Below are positions 15,319 through 23,901 of a stretch of 34,912 nt of DNA, piece by piece (position 1 is the first letter of the stretch; each line of letters begins with the position of its first letter). Origin of the DNA: Phycisphaerales bacterium (GTDB lineage Bacteria; Planctomycetota; Phycisphaerae; Phycisphaerales; SM1A02); assembly GCA_007693845.1 (NCBI GenBank), contig RECV01000119.1, positions 1 to 34,912 on the forward strand, read 5' to 3'. Under the pieces are notes generated by a model. That model searched no databases, was not told where the DNA came from, and saw only the letters and a list, made by a program, of their open reading frames with translations. A program made the translations under genes and the position numbers.

Positions 15319-17385
15319 CTAGACGCGCCGCCACGCCCAGACGCCCATCGCCAGAAGAAGGCAGGTCAGCGGCATGCCGATCACCAGGCCCAGCATCCAC
15401 GCGCGATGCGCGCCATCGCTGATCTCCTCCAGCCGCGCGACCTCCTGGCTTGCGGGGCTCGGGGCAATCAGATCATCGTGGCCGGCCAGCCACGCCACGG
15501 AGGCCTGCATCAGTTCGTAGTTGCCCGGGCTGCGCAGGACGGTTCGGGTCGCGCCGATCTGCTCGGCCGCATCGGCAACGAAGCTCAGCATCCATCCGCC
15601 GGAACCGATGAGTATCGCTCGCTGCGGTTCATCGCGCAAGGCGTGCGGCCGTTCGACCGAAACCACGATCGGCACGGCCTCGGTAAACCTTCGCTCATCA
15701 TCGGGTGGGGATTGCGATTGCGGGTCGGCCGACCAGTCCGACTCCAGCCAGCGATTGCGGCCGGGTTCCACCTGCGCGAGCACCGTCCGGGTTCCTTCGA
15801 TCTCTTCCACAAAGCGCAACGGAACGGGTACACCGAAGTACGTCTGCAGCCCGTGCACTGCGCCGGAGATGGGGTGGCCTCGTTCAAATCGTTGCAGGTG
15901 CTGGTGCCGCAGCACCTCGCGGCGATCGGCGCCGGTCCGGATCGATTCGTAAATCACGCTCGACGTTTCTGCCGTCACGCCGAACGGTCGCGTGAGCTTC
16001 GCCCACGGGTCCGGCTGACCGTAGCGCGGCAACATGCTCGGATAGATACTCACCAGCACTGATTCGCCATCGGCGATGAGATCGCGCGCCGTTCTCAGAA
16101 GCTCGACTTCCGAATCGCTCGGTTCCAGTCCGGTTCGTTGCGGCGGCGCGATGATCACCCAGACCGTCGGCTGACCATCCTGCCCCGTAGGGCGATCATC
16201 CCGGTGGACGCGCCACTCCTCCACGTCGTAGCGAGCGCTGTGCAGCAGGGTGGCCACGCCGACCAGATCAACGCTGCGATCATCCGGCCGAAAGAGCGAG
16301 CGGTCTTCACCGTGCGCGAAAACCACACGTGGAAGGGTGTCGGTCAGCAGCGCGCGGATGGCGGAGGCAAAGAGTTGCTCGCCTCGAAAACGCTGATCGT
16401 AAGTCAACTGGCCGGTTTCGAGCTGCCGGACATTCTCCGGCGGGAAGAGCTGCCGACCGGGAATGACCGCTGCCCGTTCCGGCCCGAGGACGACCGCCGC
16501 TTCGCCTTCAGCAAGCTGACGGCCGATCGTCGCCAGTTCAAGTTCGGGCAACTGGCGAAGCGGATCGGCGGTGCGCATCAGTCGTTGCGCCCAGTCGTCG
16601 TACTCACGCCGCGACTGATTGAGAAACGATCGAATCTCGGGCGGCATGCCGGGATTGCGCGCAAGCAGTCGCGCCTGCTCCGCAAGTTCATCCATCTCAT
16701 TGGCGTACACCGTCAGGGCCTGCACCAGTGTGCTGCGCGCGAAATCGTAGTCGGGGATCGGCCGCTGCTCCCCCACCGCGCGGACCTGGTCCACTTCATC
16801 CAGCACCTGATGACCTTCCTCACCCAGCAGCGCGAGCACCTGCGCCCGCTGCACGATTTCGTTGACACCGTCATCGCGACCGGCCATTTGCGCCAGCTCC
16901 TCAAGCTGGCCGGAGTGTTGCTGCGCGTACAGCAGGAGGTCTTCAAACAATGCGCGGCCGCGGTCCAGTTCTTCATCATACATCGCCACAAGATCGGCGT
17001 AGGCGCTGCGCAATCGTGACAGCAGAGATTCGTAGGCGACCACACTTGCCGGGTCGGTCGGGTCAATCCGTTCGATGCGAATGTTGGGTGCGGCGCGGGT
17101 GATTCGGTCAAGCACTTCGTCGATCTGCCGCCGGAGCGAGGCGTCCTTGTCCTCTTCGATGACGAGCAGCGCGATCGTCCAGTCGCCTTCGAGATCGTTC
17201 AGAATCTGTCGCGTCTGTTCGCTGAGGGAATACGCCCGGGTCTGCGTCGCATCGATGCGCGATCGCAACTCGCCGCGCTGGAAGAAGACGTTGACTGAGA
17301 TCAGAATGATCGCCACGCTGAGCAGCGAGAGCAGCAGCTTGGTTGCGGTATTGATTCGTCCGGGCTGCCGGGCGGTTTTGCTCAT
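15319..17385 (-). CDS. GldG-like ABC transporter auxiliary protein
   Basis: The 688-residue protein has a membrane span near the N-terminus (about 15-34), then ATQTRAYSLSEQTRQIL, a large extracytoplasmic region, and a C-terminal membrane span (about 662-683) ending in basic residues. This matches the GldG/ABC_transp_aux family. A segment at about 140-290 is strongly helical and may be coiled coil, an expansion over shorter family members. It starts one base after the permease stop, so it is translated from the same message. GldG with GldA and GldF is needed for gliding in Bacteroidota. In other phyla these operons are widespread and their cargo is unknown, so gliding should not be assumed. 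Confidence 0.8.
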   Translation of the reverse strand: MSKTARQPGRINTATKLLLSLLSVAIILISVNVFFQRGELRSRIDATQTRAYSLSEQTRQILNDLEGDWTIALLVIEEDKDASLRRQIDEVLDRITRAAPNIRIERIDPTDPASVVAYESLLSRLRSAYADLVAMYDEELDRGRALFEDLLLYAQQHSGQLEELAQMAGRDDGVNEIVQRAQVLALLGEEGHQVLDEVDQVRAVGEQRPIPDYDFARSTLVQALTVYANEMDELAEQARLLARNPGMPPEIRSFLNQSRREYDDWAQRLMRTADPLRQLPELELATIGRQLAEGEAAVVLGPERAAVIPGRQLFPPENVRQLETGQLTYDQRFRGEQLFASAIRALLTDTLPRVVFAHGEDRSLFRPDDRSVDLVGVATLLHSARYDVEEWRVHRDDRPTGQDGQPTVWVIIAPPQRTGLEPSDSEVELLRTARDLIADGESVLVSIYPSMLPRYGQPDPWAKLTRPFGVTAETSSVIYESIRTGADRREVLRHQHLQRFERGHPISGAVHGLQTYFGVPVPLRFVEEIEGTRTVLAQVEPGRNRWLESDWSADPQSQSPPDDERRFTEAVPIVVSVERPHALRDEPQRAILIGSGGWMLSFVADAAEQIGATRTVLRSPGNYELMQASVAWLAGHDDLIAPSPASQEVARLEEISDGAHRAWMLGLVIGMPLTCLLLAMGVWAWRRV

Positions 17386-17386
17386 C

Positions 17387-18100
17387 TCAGGACCTCCGCA
17401 CGTTCAACGAGAAGACGGCCGCAACAAGAAAGAACGCGGCCACGGTGAGGAAGAAGACGACATTGGCGGTGTCGAGCAGGCCGATGGTGAAATCACGAAG
17501 CCGCACATCCGGGTCGAGCAGAAAAACGATACGTGACCAGGGATCTTCCAGATGCTGCGGCAAGAGCTTGGTGCCGATTCCCAGCACGAGCCAGAAGAAC
17601 AATGCCATGAGGAACGCGACCGTCTGGGAGTTGGTCAACGTCGAGGCCAGGGTGCCGCACGCCAGGTAGGCCGTGCCGGCCAGCATCAGACCGAGATACC
17701 CGCACGCGATCTCACCGTAGTCCGGCCGGCCGTAAACCTCCAGCGCGATGACGTAGATCAGCGTCGGCGCGAGGATGGCGATGAGCATGCCCGTTGCGCC
17801 GAGGAACTTGCCCAGGACGACTTCGATCTCACGAACCGGGCTGGTCATGAGCGCTTCGAACGTGCCCAGTCGAAACTCCTCCGCGAAAAGGCGCATCGTG
17901 ATTGCCGGCGCGACGAACGTCAGCAGCCAGGTGCCCAGACCGAAGACGGTGCGCATGGACGCGACTTCCCCCGATCCGAATCCGGCAAAGACGAACACCC
18001 CGCCGGTAATCAGCAGAAAGAGCGCGATGATGATGTACCCGCCGGGGGTGAGAAAGTATGCACGCAGTTCGCGGCCGGCGATCGCAAGCGTTCGGTTCAT
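17387..18100 (-). CDS. ABC-2 type permease, GldF-like
   Basis: The 237-residue integral membrane protein has about six spans. It starts with MNRTLAIAGRELRAYFLTP, the usual opening of ABC-2 permeases, and contains the characteristic EEFRLGTFEALMTSPV segment near residues 75-90. It pairs with the ATPase encoded immediately before it. The start codon overlaps the ATPase stop (ATGA at 18097-18100). Length and motifs match the GldF subunit of GldA-F-G transporters. Confidence 0.85.
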   Translation of the reverse strand: MNRTLAIAGRELRAYFLTPGGYIIIALFLLITGGVFVFAGFGSGEVASMRTVFGLGTWLLTFVAPAITMRLFAEEFRLGTFEALMTSPVREIEVVLGKFLGATGMLIAILAPTLIYVIALEVYGRPDYGEIACGYLGLMLAGTAYLACGTLASTLTNSQTVAFLMALFFWLVLGIGTKLLPQHLEDPWSRIVFLLDPDVRLRDFTIGLLDTANVVFFLTVAAFFLVAAVFSLNVRRS

Positions 18101-19062
18101 GCGGCGGCCTCCTCGCGCGCGGCGGCTTCCGCTTCACCCTGTGCTACTTCACGCACAAACAATTGTTCGAGCGTGGCCGATTCACGGCGTAACTCCCGAA
18201 GCACGACCTGATGCGAGATCAGCGTGCGGGCGATGGACTCGCGTAAATCGTCGGCACCCGGCTTGGCCGAGACGGTCAACCGAAACCATCCGCCCGTGAG
18301 CGCTTCCTGACGGACGGATTCAACACCGTCGATGCCGCGAACCAGATCGCTTGCGTTCGAGTCATGAATCTCAAGGCGATACTCGTGTATTCCGGATTCG
18401 TTGCGCAGGACATCAGCGATGGTGCCCTGCGCGCGGATTCGGCCGCGCGCGATGAGGATGATCTCATCGCAGGTCTGTTCAACTTCAGGCAGAATATGCG
18501 TAGAGAACAGAATAGTTCTCGACTCACCCAGTTCACGGATCAGTGAGCGAATCTGGCGGATCTGATTCGGATCGAGGCCGACGGTCGGTTCATCGAGAAT
18601 CAGCACCGGCGGATCGTGCAGCATCGCCGCGGCCAGGCCGACCCGCTGGCGGAAGCCCTTGGACAACTGGTGGATCGGTCGGCGACGCACGGAGGCGAGT
18701 TGGCAACGGTCGCAGACATGCTCGATGGCCCGATGGATCGCGGCTCGGGGCATGTCAAAGAGACGGCCACGGTACCGCAGGTATTCAACGACCCGCATCT
18801 CTCCGTAGAGGGGCGCGGCCTCGGGCAGGTACCCGATTCGCTGCCGAACCGCCCGCCAGTGCTGCTGAACGTTCAGTCCGTCGACGAAGACCGCCCCGTC
18901 CGTTGGGGGCAACAGCCCGGTGATCATGCGGATCGTGGTCGTCTTGCCCGCCCCGTTGGGACCCAGAAAGCCGACGACACGGCCGGGCCGAATCGAGAAG
19001 TCAATTGAATCGACAGCCCGGGTGGGGCCGAAGACTTTTGTGAGGTCTTTCGCTTCGATCAT
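18097..19062 (-). CDS. ABC transporter ATP-binding protein, GldA-like
   Basis: This cytoplasmic ATPase energises the GldF-like permease. From the ATG at 19062 the protein is 321 aa. It has Walker A GPNGAGKTT (34-42), a Q-loop region, signature LSKGFRQR (133-140), Walker B LILDEPT (154-160), a D-loop and the H-loop His at 189. The C-terminal third (about 220-321) is the extra regulatory region typical of GldA and related export ATPases. In-frame starts at 19089 and 19146 would add residues without family match. No clear Shine-Dalgarno or TANNNT element precedes 19062. It is the first gene of the four-gene export operon and is divergent from the PAS-GAF-receiver gene. Confidence 0.9.
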   Translation of the reverse strand: MIEAKDLTKVFGPTRAVDSIDFSIRPGRVVGFLGPNGAGKTTTIRMITGLLPPTDGAVFVDGLNVQQHWRAVRQRIGYLPEAAPLYGEMRVVEYLRYRGRLFDMPRAAIHRAIEHVCDRCQLASVRRRPIHQLSKGFRQRVGLAAAMLHDPPVLILDEPTVGLDPNQIRQIRSLIRELGESRTILFSTHILPEVEQTCDEIILIARGRIRAQGTIADVLRNESGIHEYRLEIHDSNASDLVRGIDGVESVRQEALTGGWFRLTVSAKPGADDLRESIARTLISHQVVLRELRRESATLEQLFVREVAQGEAEAAAREEAAA

Positions 19063-19168
19063 ACTTGTCTTGTCGGATCGAGCATGCATTCGGCCGCAAT
19101 CACCGTGCGACGCTGGTCGGTTGAAACGTCTATTTTCACATCTCACGCCGGGTTCGTCCAGCGGGACA

Positions 19169-19207
19169 TTGCACTGGATACGCCAGAATGTCTACACTGT
19201 TCTGTTC
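19169..19207 (+). promoter_or_regulatory. Candidate promoter with the shared TACACT element
   Basis: TTGCAC (19169-19174) and TACACT (19193-19198) are 18 bases apart upstream of the gene at 19241, giving a leader of roughly 36 bases. The block 19190-19207 (GTCTACACTGTTCTGTTC) matches 5129-5146 at 15 of 18 positions. A short inverted repeat CAGAA...TTCTG surrounds it. Confidence 0.45.
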
Positions 19208-19240
19208 TTGAGCACTTCAGATTGACGAATACCCGTAGGA

Positions 19241-20992
19241 ATGACTTCGACCCGCACACGACTGATTGTGCTGAAGGGAGCCGGCGCACCGGATGCCGAG
19301 ATGATCGGTGCGCTGCGAAAGACCTACGAGGTGGTTGAAGTGGAGGATATCGACTCTGCCCGCGCGTTGATCGCAGAGTCCCCTGACCTGCCGACGCTCT
19401 GCCTCATCAGTCAGGCCGGTGCGTTGAGCCGCGCCTCCGTGCCGCGCGGCACATTGTCGATTCTGCAGCACATCGGCGAAGGCGTCGGTGTAATCGATCC
19501 GAGTGGCGATCTCATCTGGGCCAGTTCGAAGTTCAAGCGGCAACCGCGGGAGATCCGCGAACAGTTCGTCGAACTCGGCCGGGAGGCCTACGAGTGGTTT
19601 CGGCGGCTCGGGCCGGAGCAGAACGGCGAGCGCGATCAAATCGGGCAGCGACAACAGTTCGGCTTCGACTTCGGGCAGAAGACCTTCGAACTTGAAGTCA
19701 CACCCGTCGCCGCCGAAGCCGGAGACGGCGCCCCGGAGATCGCGGCGATCATCGGCGTGCTGTGGGACGTGACCGCGAACCGGCAACTGCAGAACAAGCT
19801 CGATGCGATCGATGCGGCGGGTTCGGAGCTGATGAAAATCGAGTCCGCCACGATCGCGAAGATGAACATGGCCGAGCGACTCAAGTGGCTTGAAGAAAAG
19901 ATCGTCCACTATGTGCACGAGCTATTGAACTTCGACAACTTCGAGATTCGCCTGCTCAACAAGGAGACGAAACAGCTCGAGCTGGTGATTGCCGTCGGCC
20001 TCGCGCCGCTCAAGATCGGCGAAGCCATGTACGCTGACCGCGAGGGCAACGGTATTTCCGGGTACGTCGCCGTCACGGGCGAAAGCTACATCTGCCCCGA
20101 CACGCGGGATGACCCCCTTTACCGTGAAGGCCTTGACAACGCACGCAGCGCGTTGACCGTGCCGCTGTTTCTGCACGATCAGGTCATCGGCGTGTTCAAC
20201 GCCGAGTCCTACACCGCGAACGTGTTCGACGAAAACGACCGACGATTCGCGGAAATCTTCGGCCGGTACGTCGCGATTGCGATGAACATCCTCGACCTCA
20301 TGGTCGTTGAACGCTACACCACCAACGAACAACTCGCGGACAATGTGATCCGTGAACTGAATGATCCGCTTCACGACCTCAGCGACCGCATCGATTCGCT
20401 GACGAACCGTGAGGATCTCCCCAAGGAGGTCCGTGCGGAAATCACCGCCCTGCGCGAAGTTGCGGAGAATATGCGGAATCGCGTGGTTTCCTGCGCCCAG
20501 GGCCCGAGAACCATTCTCGGCGCGGAGCAGGAACTTCGCCGACATGAGATTGACCCCCAACTGCAGGGCAAGCGCGTGATCGTTGCGGATGACGAAGCGA
20601 CGATCCGGGAGACGATTTCCTCGATTCTCAGCCAGAAGGGCTGCGATGTCATCATCTGCGCCACGGGCGGCGAAACGATCAAGGAGATTGAGCGCGAGAG
20701 TGAACCGTTCGATCTCGTGATCTCCGATATTCGCATGCCGGATCGCAACGGCTACGAAGTGTTCCGGGCGGCCAAGGCCAAATGCGAAGAGACGCCCGTC
20801 ATTCTTATGACCGGTTTCGGCTATGACCCGCATCATTCCATCGTGCGCTCCTCGCAGGAAGGGCTGAGCACGTTTCTCTTTAAGCCCTTCCAGGCCTCGC
20901 AACTCGTCGAGGCCGTCGGCGCCGCGCTGCATCCGGAAACGGAGACCGAGTCGTCCGCCGAGCCCGGCTCGTCGAAAGACGCACGGAACTGA
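19241..20992 (+). CDS. PAS-GAF-receiver signalling protein with degenerate kinase segment
   Basis: The 583-residue cytoplasmic protein has these parts in order: residues 6-60, a receiver-like fold without the phospho-Asp; about 72-180, a PAS-like sensor; about 205-350, a GAF domain; 355-425, a helical region; and 444-565, a complete receiver domain. The receiver has D450/D451, phospho-acceptor D496 (VISDIRMP), T524 and K548 (FKPF). The helical region carries IRELNDPL (370-377), which resembles a histidine-kinase H-box (HE-L-NNPL) with His replaced by Arg. No ATP-binding kinase domain and no DNA-binding output domain follow. It may receive phosphate from another kinase and signal by protein contact. 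It is a single-gene unit, divergent from the Gld-type operon and convergent with uvrB. Confidence 0.8.
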   Translation: MTSTRTRLIVLKGAGAPDAEMIGALRKTYEVVEVEDIDSARALIAESPDLPTLCLISQAGALSRASVPRGTLSILQHIGEGVGVIDPSGDLIWASSKFKRQPREIREQFVELGREAYEWFRRLGPEQNGERDQIGQRQQFGFDFGQKTFELEVTPVAAEAGDGAPEIAAIIGVLWDVTANRQLQNKLDAIDAAGSELMKIESATIAKMNMAERLKWLEEKIVHYVHELLNFDNFEIRLLNKETKQLELVIAVGLAPLKIGEAMYADREGNGISGYVAVTGESYICPDTRDDPLYREGLDNARSALTVPLFLHDQVIGVFNAESYTANVFDENDRRFAEIFGRYVAIAMNILDLMVVERYTTNEQLADNVIRELNDPLHDLSDRIDSLTNREDLPKEVRAEITALREVAENMRNRVVSCAQGPRTILGAEQELRRHEIDPQLQGKRVIVADDEATIRETISSILSQKGCDVIICATGGETIKEIERESEPFDLVISDIRMPDRNGYEVFRAAKAKCEETPVILMTGFGYDPHHSIVRSSQEGLSTFLFKPFQASQLVEAVGAALHPETETESSAEPGSSKDARN

Positions 20993-21031
20993 AACGCTTC
21001 TCAATTCAGACGCAAGGCCGCAGAATCGGCG

Positions 21032-23158
21032 TTACCGGCGGGGTGTTGATTTGCGCTTTTTGCGTTTGGAGATGCCCGCATTGGACCGCGCTTCGCCGGG
21101 CTTCGGCTTTTCATTCTCAACATCGCGTCGTGAGAACTTCCGTCCGTCGCCGTAGTCCGGCGCGTCCTTGATCTCCGCGATCCGGTCGCGCAGTTTCGCG
21201 GCCTTTTCGAACTCCAAGCCCGCCGCCGCTTCGAGCATCTCCGCCTCAAGCGTCTCCAACAGCTCTTCCCGGTCATACTCCTGCTCCGGCGCGGGGCCGG
21301 CCACGGCCTTGAGCGCCGTGCGACGGGCCTTGAGTTCCAGCTCGATCCCCCGGCGAATGGCCTTCTTGATGGTCGTTGCGGTGATCCCGTACTTCTCGTT
21401 GTAAGCGACCTGCTTCTCACGCCGGCGATCGGTTTCGTCGATCGCGGCCTGCATCTGCGGCGTGACCACATCCGCGTACATGATCGCCTTCGCATCGACG
21501 TTTCGAGCCGCCCGGCCGATCGTCTGAATCAGACTCGTCTCGCTGCGCAGAAATCCCGTCTTGTCCGCATCGACGATGCAGACCAGCGAGACTTCCGGCA
21601 GGTCCAATCCCTCGCGCAACAGGTTCACCCCCACCAGAACGTCAAAGTCGCCCTGCCGCAGATCGCGCAGAATCTCCAGTCGTTCGAGCGTGTCGATTTC
21701 GCTGTGCAGGTAGCGCACCTTCAGGTCCTGCTCGTGCAGATAGTTGGTCAGATCCTCCGCAAGTTTCTTCGTCAGGACCGTCACCAGCACGCGATCGCCA
21801 CGCTCCACGCGATCCTTGCACTGCTCGATGATGTCCGGCACCTGACCACGGGCGGGCTTGATCTCGATCACCGGATCAAGCAACCCGGTCGGACGGATGA
21901 CCTGCTCGACGATTTCACCGCCGGACTTTTCGAGTTCCCACGGACTCGGCGTCGCGCTGACGAAAACCAACTGCGGGACCATTTCCTCGAACTCCTCGAA
22001 CTTCAGCGGCCGATTCTCCATGGCGCTCGGCAGACGGAAGCCGTGATCGACGAGCACCTGCTTGCGGGCGCGGTCGCCGTTGTACATCGCCCGGACCTGT
22101 GGAATCGTCACGTGCGATTCATCGATGAACATCAGCCAGTCGTTCGGATCGCATTCCGGGACATAGCGGAAGTAGTCGAGCAGCGAGTACGGCCGCGCGC
22201 CGCGCGGCCGGCCGTCCATGTGCGAGGCGTAGTTCTCGATGCCCGAGCAGTACCCCACTTCCTCGATCATCTCCAGATCGTACTTCGTCCGCGCTTGCAG
22301 CCGCTGCGCTTCGAGCAGTTTGCCCTCGTGCCGCAGTTCCAGCACGCGCTGATCCAGTTCCTCGCGGATGCTTTTGAGACACGCTTCGAGCTGATTGTCC
22401 GGCATGACGTAGTGCACGGCCGGGAAGATGAATACGTGCGACTCCTGCGCGAGCACTTCACCCGTGACCGGATTGATCAGTTCAATCCGGTCGATGTCAT
22501 CGCCGAACAATTCCACGCGCACGGCAAACTGTTCGTAGGCGGGGTGGATCTCAATCACATCGCCGCGCACACGGTACGTGCCGCGCTTGAATTCGATCTC
22601 GTTCCGCACGTACTGCATATCCGCCAATGCGAGCAGCAGTTCGCGGCGCTCGACGGTTGTTCCCTTGATGAGGGGCAGCACGCGCTCTTTGTACGCGGCT
22701 GGCGAGCCGAGGCCGTAGATACACGACACCGACGCCACCACAATGACATCGCGCCGGGAGAGCAGGTTGCTCGTTGCCGCAAGCCGCAAGCGGTCCAGAT
22801 CGTCATTGCGCGAGGCGTCCTTTTCAATGTAAATGTCCCGCTGCGGGATGTACGCTTCCGGCTGGTAGTAGTCGTAGTAGCTGACGAAGTAGCTCACGGC
22901 GTTGTTTGGGAAGAGCTCCTTCATCTCCTCGTACAGCTGGGCCGCGAGCGTCTTGTTGTGGCTCAGGATCAAGGTCGGCTTTTGAATGCGTTCGATGACG
23001 TTCGCCATCGTGAACGTCTTGCCCGTCCCGGTCGCGCCGAGCAGGGTCGAAAACCGCTCCCCCTCGCCGATCCGCTTCGAAAGCTGTTTGATGGCGGTCG
23101 GCTGATCACCGGTCGGCTGGTACTCGCTGACAATCTGAAATCGCTGATCCTGCGGCAT
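21032..23158 (-). CDS. uvrB: Excinuclease ABC subunit B (UvrB)
   Basis: UvrB is the damage-verifying helicase-like subunit of nucleotide excision repair. It is loaded by UvrA and recruits UvrC. The 708-residue protein has Walker A GATGTGKT (41-48), the beta-hairpin segment [12 protein letters not shown] near 94-105, the DESH helicase motif, motifs V and VI ([23 protein letters not shown]), and a C-terminal UVR domain near 640-675 for UvrC contact. A basic tail closes the protein. The start at 23158 is preferred over the ATG at 23167 because TACAAT ends 7 bases before it and the upstream ATG overlaps that hexamer. No LexA-type box was recognised. It is preceded on the same strand by the zinc-ribbon gene. 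Confidence 0.97.
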   Translation of the reverse strand: MPQDQRFQIVSEYQPTGDQPTAIKQLSKRIGEGERFSTLLGATGTGKTFTMANVIERIQKPTLILSHNKTLAAQLYEEMKELFPNNAVSYFVSYYDYYQPEAYIPQRDIYIEKDASRNDDLDRLRLAATSNLLSRRDVIVVASVSCIYGLGSPAAYKERVLPLIKGTTVERRELLLALADMQYVRNEIEFKRGTYRVRGDVIEIHPAYEQFAVRVELFGDDIDRIELINPVTGEVLAQESHVFIFPAVHYVMPDNQLEACLKSIREELDQRVLELRHEGKLLEAQRLQARTKYDLEMIEEVGYCSGIENYASHMDGRPRGARPYSLLDYFRYVPECDPNDWLMFIDESHVTIPQVRAMYNGDRARKQVLVDHGFRLPSAMENRPLKFEEFEEMVPQLVFVSATPSPWELEKSGGEIVEQVIRPTGLLDPVIEIKPARGQVPDIIEQCKDRVERGDRVLVTVLTKKLAEDLTNYLHEQDLKVRYLHSEIDTLERLEILRDLRQGDFDVLVGVNLLREGLDLPEVSLVCIVDADKTGFLRSETSLIQTIGRAARNVDAKAIMYADVVTPQMQAAIDETDRRREKQVAYNEKYGITATTIKKAIRRGIELELKARRTALKAVAGPAPEQEYDREELLETLEAEMLEAAAGLEFEKAAKLRDRIAEIKDAPDYGDGRKFSRRDVENEKPKPGEARSNAGISKRKKRKSTPRR

Positions 23159-23165
23159 GCCCTGC

Positions 23166-23171
23166 ATTGTA
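23166..23171 (-). promoter_or_regulatory. Candidate -10 element for a leaderless uvrB transcript
   Basis: TACAAT (minus strand) ends 7 bases before the ATG at 23158. This places the expected transcription start at the start codon and argues for the shorter UvrB. No -35 match is evident. Confidence 0.4.
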
Positions 23172-23226
23172 GGTGCCCGGCGGATCGCGATCCGAGGGGC
23201 AGGCGAACGGGTGCTGACGCGGCGGA

Positions 23227-23799
23227 CTAATCATCGAAGATCGCGCGTCGAATCAGCGTGATCGACGCCACCATCGTGGCGATCAGCACCACGCCCGTCA
23301 TCGGCGCGATGGTGAATCCGAACGTGAGATCAACCGCCACCACTGCAACTGTGATCGTGATCGCCGTGATGATGATGCCCATGACCGCCACAATGATGCC
23401 ATCCATCCCCGCCTGCTCGTTGGCATCCTTCGAGAGTACAGCACCCGCGACGCCGCCCACGATCGCCGTCACGATCAGCAAACCGATGAGAAGAAAGATG
23501 CTGATGATGCCCGCCGCCTGGCGGATGGTGTCTTCGAGCAGGATCTGGAGCAAGCCGAGAACTCCCGCGACGATCAGGCCGAGCGCGATCGCCTTCAAAC
23601 CCTGAATCTTCGCGAGGTTCAGCAGACCGCGTGCCGGGGTCCAGTCATCGCGCCGCACTTCACGGCGAAGCTCGTGAATCTCAAACTCGTAGCCGCACTC
23701 GGGGCAGGTGCGACCATCCTGCGCCACGGTGGCGACCAGGTCGTAGCCGCATTCCGGACAGAGCGGATGTCGATTGGATGTATGACCGATTCTGGACAT
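23227..23799 (-). CDS. Zinc-ribbon membrane protein of unknown function
   Basis: The 190-residue protein starts with a zinc ribbon built from two CPECGY motifs (Cys14, Cys17, Cys32, Cys35), followed by a charged linker and about four hydrophobic membrane spans from residue 68 onward. Such N-terminal CPECGYDL ribbons on membrane proteins are, in my experience, very common in planctomycete genomes. The start at 23799 has AGGGAG 8 bases upstream. A longer reading from 23865 lacks a site. The gene follows the cyclase gene by about 100 bases on the same strand and may be the last member of that unit. No function is assigned. Confidence 0.7.
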   Translation of the reverse strand: MSRIGHTSNRHPLCPECGYDLVATVAQDGRTCPECGYEFEIHELRREVRRDDWTPARGLLNLAKIQGLKAIALGLIVAGVLGLLQILLEDTIRQAAGIISIFLLIGLLIVTAIVGGVAGAVLSKDANEQAGMDGIIVAVMGIIITAITITVAVVAVDLTFGFTIAPMTGVVLIATMVASITLIRRAIFDD

Positions 23800-23901
23800 G
23801 GTCGAACTCCCTGTTTTGGCCGATTCAACTCGGCTCGCCCAGCGGGATTCTGTCAAACGCCACAACGGAATCCCCTTCTATTCGCTTCATCTCGCGCCGC
23901 A

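Noticed and set aside
13784-19062. Gliding motility locus
   Set aside because: Only GldA, GldF and GldG relatives are present. These are widespread ABC systems outside gliding bacteria, and no other gld or spr genes are seen.
21704-23230. Open frame of 508 codons on the plus strand opposite uvrB
   Set aside because: It mirrors the codon pattern of uvrB, shows no motif and has no start signal.
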